DNA from: an uncultured Vampirovibrio sp.
GTDB taxonomy: Bacteria; Cyanobacteriota; Vampirovibrionia; Gastranaerophilales; Gastranaerophilaceae
DNA: 64,000 nucleotides
Assembly (NCBI GenBank): GCA_910583875.1
Contig: CAJTXT010000002.1
Location: 62,001 to 126,000 of the forward strand
Reading direction: 5' to 3'
A program made the translations under genes and the position numbers. The notes under the pieces were generated by a model, which did no database searches, was not told where the DNA came from, and saw only the letters and a program-made list of their open reading frames with translations. Positions 59,405 to 64,000 of this stretch are shown piece by piece. Numbering within the stretch: position 1 is the first letter of the stretch; the number at the start of each line of letters is the position of its first letter.

Positions 59405-60466
59405 TTATATCTCCCCATAAAATGAAGCAATACTTTTATTTACGCCTGCTTCTACTGCATTATAAGCAACTTTGACTGCATTCTTAATTGCATAAGCAGA
59501 AGAACGACCATGACAAATTACTGTAATGCCCTTAACTCCAAGTAATAATGCACCGCCAAATTCTTCATAGTTAATTTTTGCGTACATTTTTTTCAAAATA
59601 GGCCTTACTAACAGACCAAGCATTTTTGATACGAAATCATGACAAAATTCTTGTTTTATCATATAGAAGAACATTCTTGCTACACCTTCTATTGTTTTTA
59701 ATGTAACATTGCCGACAAATCCGTCACAAACTATTACATCACAGTTTCCTAAAAAGATTTCTTTACCTTCCGCATTACCTATGAAGTTTAGTTTGTCTTT
59801 ATTTTCATCGAATAATTTGTATGTGTCTTTAGCCAGTTCATCGCCTTTTCCAGCCTCTTCTCCAATGTTTAACAATGCTATTCTTGGGTTTTCTATTCCT
59901 AAAACAGATTTTGCATATGTTGAACCCATTAAGCCAAATTGATAAAGCATTTCAGGTGTACAATCAGTATTTGCACCTGAGTCGATTAATACTAAAGGTC
60001 CTTTCATTGTAGGTATAACGGTTGCAATAGCAGGACGTTCAATTCCGCGTAATCTTCCAAGCCCAAATAAACTTGCACCCATTGCAGCACCGGTTGAACC
60101 TGCCGCAACTACTGCATCAGAACTGCCTGTTACTACTGCATTAACTGCTAAAACTATAGATGAATTTTTCTTCTTTCTGATTGCTTGACCCGGAGCTTCT
60201 CCCATTTCAATAACTTCAGAAGCTTGTGTTTTCTTTATATCAAGATTTTTTGTGTTTATTCTCATTCTTTTTGGCGGGAAAATTCCTCCGCCAACTGAGA
60301 TTACAATACCTTCTTGATCTATTCTGTCAAGTTCACGTTCAATATCATATAATTTTCCTACTAATTCTATGGGAATATTATATTCCTTTGCAGCCCATAC
60401 TGCTCCTTCTACTATTGCTCGTGGCGCATTATCGCCGCCCATTGCATCTATAGCTATCCTCGTCAT
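59405..60466 (-). CDS. plsX: Phosphate acyltransferase PlsX
   Basis: A 353-residue peripheral-membrane enzyme that makes acyl-phosphate from acyl-ACP for phospholipid synthesis. The N-terminal AIDAMGGDNAPRAIVEG is diagnostic, and SVGGGIFPPKRM and VAAGSTGAAMGAS follow. Its position between rpmF and fabH is the standard arrangement. Confidence 0.95.
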   Translation of the reverse strand: MTRIAIDAMGGDNAPRAIVEGAVWAAKEYNIPIELVGKLYDIERELDRIDQEGIVISVGGGIFPPKRMRINTKNLDIKKTQASEVIEMGEAPGQAIRKKKNSSIVLAVNAVVTGSSDAVVAAGSTGAAMGASLFGLGRLRGIERPAIATVIPTMKGPLVLIDSGANTDCTPEMLYQFGLMGSTYAKSVLGIENPRIALLNIGEEAGKGDELAKDTYKLFDENKDKLNFIGNAEGKEIFLGNCDVIVCDGFVGNVTLKTIEGVARMFFYMIKQEFCHDFVSKMLGLLVRPILKKMYAKINYEEFGGALLLGVKGITVICHGRSSAYAIKNAVKVAYNAVEAGVNKSIASFYGEI

Positions 60467-60495
60467 ACTATTTTATATCCCCATTCGTATTCTAA

Positions 60496-60696
60496 TTATT
60501 CAGCGTCTTTTACTTCTGCAGCAGCTTTTTTGCTTACTTGTTGTCCTTTGTAAGTTCCACATTCCATACATACTGTATGTGTTAATACTGTTGCACCGCA
60601 ATTTGTACAAATTGTTGTTTCAGGAACTGAACCTTTCCAATTTGCTCTTCTGTGTCCTTGTGCTGATTTACCTGTTCTTTTCTTTGGTACTGCCAT
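60496..60696 (-). CDS. rpmF: Ribosomal protein L32
   Basis: A 66-residue large-subunit protein. MAVPKKRTGKSAQGHRRANWK is the L32 N-terminus, and the zinc ribbon CTNC...CMEC is intact, so this is the zinc-dependent form. It is 4 nt downstream of yceD and 29 nt upstream of plsX. Confidence 0.97.
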   Translation of the reverse strand: MAVPKKRTGKSAQGHRRANWKGSVPETTICTNCGATVLTHTVCMECGTYKGQQVSKKAAAEVKDAE

Positions 60697-60700
60697 AATT

Positions 60701-61192
60701 TTATTCCTTTTCTATCTTAATATTTTTAAATACTTCTAATCTTGGGTCAGTAAAATCTGTTTTTATATATTTATTCACATTTTCACTTCCATTACAATTT
60801 ATATCACAAACAAGCTTATTTGGCATATTTAATATTACGCTTTGATAAATAAAATCTGTAATATCTATTTCATCTTTGCCATTTAGATCTTCTATAAAAG
60901 CATTGTCTTTTAGCTCGAAATCATCGCCATAACTGTCACAAAGACTATTTCTTTCAAAAAATTCTTCAACCTCTATATTAAATTCTTTTGTAAATTCTTT
61001 TAAGCATAAATCACATGTTAAATTTAATAAAGCATGAATATTTCCGCTAATTTTTATCATTGAGCCTATAATTTCTGCTTTTAATTTTGCTTCAACAGGC
61101 ACATCTTTGTTAAATTCTTCATATATCTCTGAAAAATTTATTGCTTGTACTTTATTTTCTTTATTTTCAATTTCTGAAATTTTAATCTTCAT
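60701..61192 (-). CDS. yceD: YceD/DUF177 family protein
   Basis: A 163-residue protein of the DUF177 family, typically encoded before rpmF and linked to 23S rRNA accumulation in plants and E. coli. The conserved block LNLTCDLCLKEFTKEFNIEVEEFF (61000-61020 region on the complement) and the late DITDFIYQSVILNMPNKLVCD are recognisable. It is the first gene of the operon. A consensus promoter lies so close to the ATG that the mRNA should be leaderless, and no ribosome site is present. Confidence 0.85.
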   Translation of the reverse strand: MKIKISEIENKENKVQAINFSEIYEEFNKDVPVEAKLKAEIIGSMIKISGNIHALLNLTCDLCLKEFTKEFNIEVEEFFERNSLCDSYGDDFELKDNAFIEDLNGKDEIDITDFIYQSVILNMPNKLVCDINCNGSENVNKYIKTDFTDPRLEVFKNIKIEKE

Positions 61193-61200
61193 ATTTTTTT

Positions 61201-61228
61201 ATTTTAAATAGAAGAAGTTATTTGTCAA
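61201..61228 (-). promoter_or_regulatory. Sigma-70 promoter of the yceD-rpmF-plsX-fab operon
   Basis: Minus strand TTGACA (61228-61223), a 16-nt spacer and TAAAAT (61206-61201); the ATG at 61192 follows after 8 nt, implying a leaderless mRNA. Confidence 0.75.
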
Positions 61229-61230
61229 AT

Positions 61231-61261
61231 AAAAAAGGGAACTATATTATGTTCCCTTTTA
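61231..61261 (-). terminator. Rho-independent terminator
   Basis: AAAAGGGAAC/GTTCCCTTTT stem with T tract on the minus strand, right after the stop codon of the 111-residue coiled-coil gene. Confidence 0.85.
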
Positions 61262-61597
61262 TTATCCTGCATTATATGAGAAGGACTTTTGAATATTTTG
61301 TTGTAACATCTGATCAGCTGATTGTTGTTCTGTTGTTGCTGCTTGTAATTGTGTTTGTATTTTCTTCATTCTCAGTTCAAGCTGGGCGTCTAAGTTTTCA
61401 AGTTCGACTTTCCTTGCTTGTAACTGCTTAACGGCGGGAGAATCTGTATTGCCAATATCACTTATTTGACTTGTCAATTGTGTTATTGTATCAGTTAGAT
61501 TAAGTTTTTGCGTAGTTATATCATCTAACCTGCTTTGCAGCTTATTGATATAACTTGTTAAATACATTGATCTACTGAAAGATACTAGAAATCCCAT
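61262..61597 (-). CDS. Small coiled-coil protein
   Basis: A 111-residue protein, almost entirely helical coiled coil. Heptads run from YINKLQSRLDDITTQKL to VELENLDAQLELRMKKI; the tail is Gln/Ala-rich and ends SFSYNAG. No signal or Cys. It follows the 94-residue gene by 5 nt and ends at a terminator, so the two form a pair. Size and helical design resemble chaperone or needle-like subunits of secretion systems, but no other secretion gene is here. Confidence 0.6.
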   Translation of the reverse strand: MGFLVSFSRSMYLTSYINKLQSRLDDITTQKLNLTDTITQLTSQISDIGNTDSPAVKQLQARKVELENLDAQLELRMKKIQTQLQAATTEQQSADQMLQQNIQKSFSYNAG

Positions 61598-61602
61598 ATT
61601 AT

Positions 61603-61887
61603 TTACCTTGTTTGATTAAGTGACCTACCTTTTAAAAATACGTGTTCTGAATTTTGAGCCAAAATTAATTCTGTTTTTTTCAGTTTGTATTTTTCATAGA
61701 TAATTCGATTCTCTATCTTTTTTAGTTTTTGGTTTACTGTAGCTAATTCTCTAAAATAAGTTACAGTATTGTTTACAATGAGTTTTATTGGATTGTTTTT
61801 CTTCAAATAAGCTCTTGTAAAGTTTAAAAAGTTATTGAATCTTTTTATATTTAGTTGTAGTGTTGCCGCTGCATTTGCTTTTGCCAC
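61603..61887 (-). CDS. Small basic helical protein
   Basis: A 94-residue Lys/Asn-rich helical protein with a GTG start and an AAGGAG ribosome site. Heptad-like stretch FRELATVNQKLKKIENRIIYEKYKLKKTEL (about 45-75). No signal or membrane helix. It is first of a two-gene unit with the 111-residue coiled-coil protein. No family recognised. Confidence 0.55.
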   Translation of the reverse strand: MAKANAAATLQLNIKRFNNFLNFTRAYLKKNNPIKLIVNNTVTYFRELATVNQKLKKIENRIIYEKYKLKKTELILAQNSEHVFLKGRSLNQTR

Positions 61888-62133
61888 AAAATACTCCTTG
61901 CTTAGACAAGACTACATATATATTAAAACAATTAATCTTTATTTATTGCTAGCTGATTTAATATTCTACGCAGTCTCTTATTTTACCTTTTACTCTTTCT
62001 AAAACATTACTATTCCTAATATATGTATCGTGTTAATTGCTTTTTTTCTTTAATTATTTCTTGGTTTTTTATAAAAAAAATTTACATTTTTTTACAAAAA
62101 TGTAAATTTTTTGAAATATTTTTATAAATTATT

Positions 62134-62997
62134 TTATTTATAGAAATTTATTACATCATTTATTAGATTTATAACTTTTGTTGTAATTTGTTCAATATAT
62201 TCTGCATTTGCAAGTCCATTTACAACAATATCTGCATTTTTCATTGTAGGTCTTATATAAATTTGTGCTGTAGAGTTAACATCATTAAATTGAAGTTCTG
62301 CTGCACTACCAGTTTTTCCTCTTGATGCTGCTCTTTCAAACCATCGTTCTCTAATTTGTTCATAAGGAGTGAAAACATAAACTTTGATATCAAATAAATC
62401 TACTAATTCTTCTCCTAATACATATAAGCCTTCTGCTAGAATGGCTCTTGTTGGATTTTTATATGCTCTATTAGGAATACTTTCACAAGTTACAAAATCA
62501 TATTCAGGTGCATTAATACCGCAGCCATTTTTCAAACTGATTAAATGCGCTCTCATTAATTCCAAATTAATAGCATCAGGTTTATCGAAACTGAAACCTG
62601 TTTTATATAATTCTTCATAACTTCCTGCTTGTTTTAGTTCTTCTGATGTATCTTTGTAGTAATCATCGCAGCATAAACTTGTATATGTTTCATTATATAG
62701 TCTTTTTCTTAATGCTTTTGAAACATAATTAACTAATGTTGTTTTTCCAGAAGCAGATTCTCCTGTAATTCCGATTAAACATTGTTTTTGTTTATTTGTT
62801 AAAAATTCTTTTACTACTTTTATGATTAAATTTTCGTTAAGGGAAAGAATTAACGGTTGTTTTTGTTGTCTATCTTCTTCTAATATCTCTTTTATACCGT
62901 CAACAATTCTAAATATAGCAAAACTAATGTCTTTTTTTGCTGGTTCTACAAGTGTTTCTCGTTCAAGTAAAATTTCTTGCGGCATTTCATACTCCAA
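62134..62997 (-). CDS. Uridine-kinase/phosphoribulokinase-like P-loop kinase
   Basis: A 287-residue kinase. The Walker A motif is GITGESASGKTT (about residues 79-90), CCDDYYKD is the substrate-Asp block of uridine kinases, and EGLYVLG plus IRERWFERAASRGKT match the lid region. A 75-residue N-terminal extension is not found in standard Udk (about 210 residues). Nucleoside or sugar substrate cannot be chosen from sequence. It lies 60 nt after the patatin gene on the same strand and may be co-transcribed with it. Confidence 0.78.
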   Translation of the reverse strand: MEYEMPQEILLERETLVEPAKKDISFAIFRIVDGIKEILEEDRQQKQPLILSLNENLIIKVVKEFLTNKQKQCLIGITGESASGKTTLVNYVSKALRKRLYNETYTSLCCDDYYKDTSEELKQAGSYEELYKTGFSFDKPDAINLELMRAHLISLKNGCGINAPEYDFVTCESIPNRAYKNPTRAILAEGLYVLGEELVDLFDIKVYVFTPYEQIRERWFERAASRGKTGSAAELQFNDVNSTAQIYIRPTMKNADIVVNGLANAEYIEQITTKVINLINDVINFYK

Positions 62998-63057
62998 TTT
63001 TTATTATATTTTACCAGTATTAAATCTCATTATAAAATAATTTGTTAGCGCATGTAT

Positions 63058-64000
63058 CTATTCTTTACAATTATTACAATAAAAATTTATATAGTTTTTT
63101 AAATCATTGATTTTTTCATCTAAAGATAGTGTTACTAATTCGCATTTTTTCAATATTTGCTGCTCATTTTCTATTTTTTTTGAAAATATAAATTGTTTTT
63201 TTATACTATTTTTTATGTAAATTTTTAAAGCTTTTATATCTTCATAAATTGAAATATCTATATATTTTGTATCTTCATACATTGAAGATAATACTTCATT
63301 TATAACCAGCATTGTTTCCAAGACTTTTTTTTGCATTACTGATTTTTTAAGAATAGTCATGTTTCTTTTTATATTTTGATAAATTTCAAGAATCTTTTCT
63401 TTTTTATGTATTAATGTTTTTTCAAAATATGTTTTTGTTGTTATGTAACCCTTTTCTATTAATTTTTCTTTAGTATTCTTATCCAAAGTAAAATCGAATA
63501 AAATAATATCTTTTGCATCTATTACAACAAAGTCATATCTGTCATTAGTGTGATAGTCATTAAAAACATTTTCGGTTGATAGATACCAAATTGTATTAAT
63601 TATTGAATTTACATAATCCATTGGATTTTTTATATCACTATCATCTCTGGAACCTTCAAGTCTAAATTCAAGAAGTCTGTTTTCTTTTGTATTTAGTTCA
63701 TCATATATTTTCCATGCCGGCCAGCTTTTAATTAAATCGCCATCAACTAAGATTGCTTCACCTTCATTAATTGGCTTCATTAGGCCGGGAAGGCTTGCTG
63801 ATGTTCTTACTGCGTAAGCTATTTCTGTATCAGGTGTTGTTTCTTTAGAAAATATATGCGGCGTATTTGTATTAATATCTATTGTTAATATTTTAAGGTC
63901 TTTATCTATATCTTTGAAATATACTTTTTTGTTTTTTGTTCCATATAATTTTTCGCTAAATTTTTCTCTTAGCCAGTCAAGAAAAATTTCACCTTTGCTT
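63058..64000 (-). CDS. Patatin-like phospholipase, C-terminal part (cut by window edge)
   Basis: An open frame entering from the right edge, about 314 residues visible. The patatin catalytic-domain end is clear: LKILTIDINTNTPHIFSKE, then YAVRTSASLPGLMKPI and the dyad Asp in EAILVDGDLIKSWP. This is the usual Ser-Asp lipase with the GxSxG Ser lying outside the window. After the dyad comes a helical region of about 200 residues, ending YCNNCKE. The DGD in place of the more common DGG is a minor variant. It would hydrolyse phospholipid or other acyl esters. Confidence 0.85.
   Translation of the reverse strand, partial: SKGEIFLDWLREKFSEKLYGTKNKKVYFKDIDKDLKILTIDINTNTPHIFSKETTPDTEIAYAVRTSASLPGLMKPINEGEAILVDGDLIKSWPAWKIYDELNTKENRLLEFRLEGSRDDSDIKNPMDYVNSIINTIWYLSTENVFNDYHTNDRYDFVVIDAKDIILFDFTLDKNTKEKLIEKGYITTKTYFEKTLIHKKEKILEIYQNIKRNMTILKKSVMQKKVLETMLVINEVLSSMYEDTKYIDISIYEDIKALKIYIKNSIKKQFIFSKKIENEQQILKKCELVTLSLDEKINDLKNYINFYCNNCKE

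Noticed and set aside
62020..62055. Further sigma-28-like site (TAAAGAAA-N12-CACGATAC) upstream of the 94-residue gene
   Set aside because: The -10 differs at two core positions, spacing is 12, and the start would be about 130 nt from the gene.

Overview
The window is A+T-rich, densely coded bacterial DNA with two cut genes at its edges: dnaE at the left and a patatin-like phospholipase at the right. The gene content suggests a Gram-negative relative of Cyanobacteria, most likely a gut Melainabacteria/Vampirovibrionia lineage of the Gastranaerophilales type. This is inferred from the split archaeal-type glutamate synthase, an S-layer-homology envelope protein, the yceD-rpmF-plsX-fab operon and several non-Sec proteins with a short N-terminal tail ending in an SFKG-like motif. 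No 16S rRNA is present to prove it.

Layout. 1-4658 (minus strand): dnaE, mtaB and a large protein with 27-residue helical repeats and a lethal-factor-like zinc protease end. 4659-5295: a 215-bp direct repeat that may be a duplicated small RNA gene. 5296-9109: three-gene glutamate synthase. 9214-14630: two Ca-binding proteins, one with annexin-like repeats, behind sigma-28-type promoters. 14651-21407 (minus strand): membrane and secreted proteins, a purine permease and an orphan solute-binding protein. 21609-26304: signalling proteins, rpiB, a glycosyltransferase and tRNA-Ser. 26382-33815: a DUF1963 protein, prfB, metG, rph, palindromic and tandem repeats and a membrane protein. 33896-37894: a Met-rich micropeptide, a Ca-binding coiled-coil protein, two secreted proteins and a ferritin-like protein.

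37941-43761 is the most notable segment. A small tyrosine recombinase lies next to a pair of perfect 25-bp inverted repeats that flank a 105-bp segment. That segment carries a near-consensus sigma-70 promoter, which in this assembly points away from the downstream operon. The operon encodes a 52-residue peptide, a B12-type radical SAM protein, a TupA-like ATP-grasp protein, a PurD-like ATP-grasp protein and a second radical SAM protein with a Cys-rich tail. I read it as a phase-variable peptide-modification (RiPP-like) system that is switched OFF here.

43831-55000 holds a GH13 alpha-glucan enzyme, the SLH protein, a zinc-ribbon protein, yebC, a TPR protein, glutaredoxin, a hybrid-cluster-protein homologue that has lost its metal ligands, and a Gly-rich protein. 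55059-61192 is the fatty-acid/phospholipid operon. The right end has two small coiled-coil proteins, a uridine-kinase-like P-loop protein and the patatin. Sigma-28-type promoters before three or four Ca-binding or hypothetical genes, and four housekeeping promoters placed 6-9 nt before the start codon (leaderless mRNAs), add regulatory interest.
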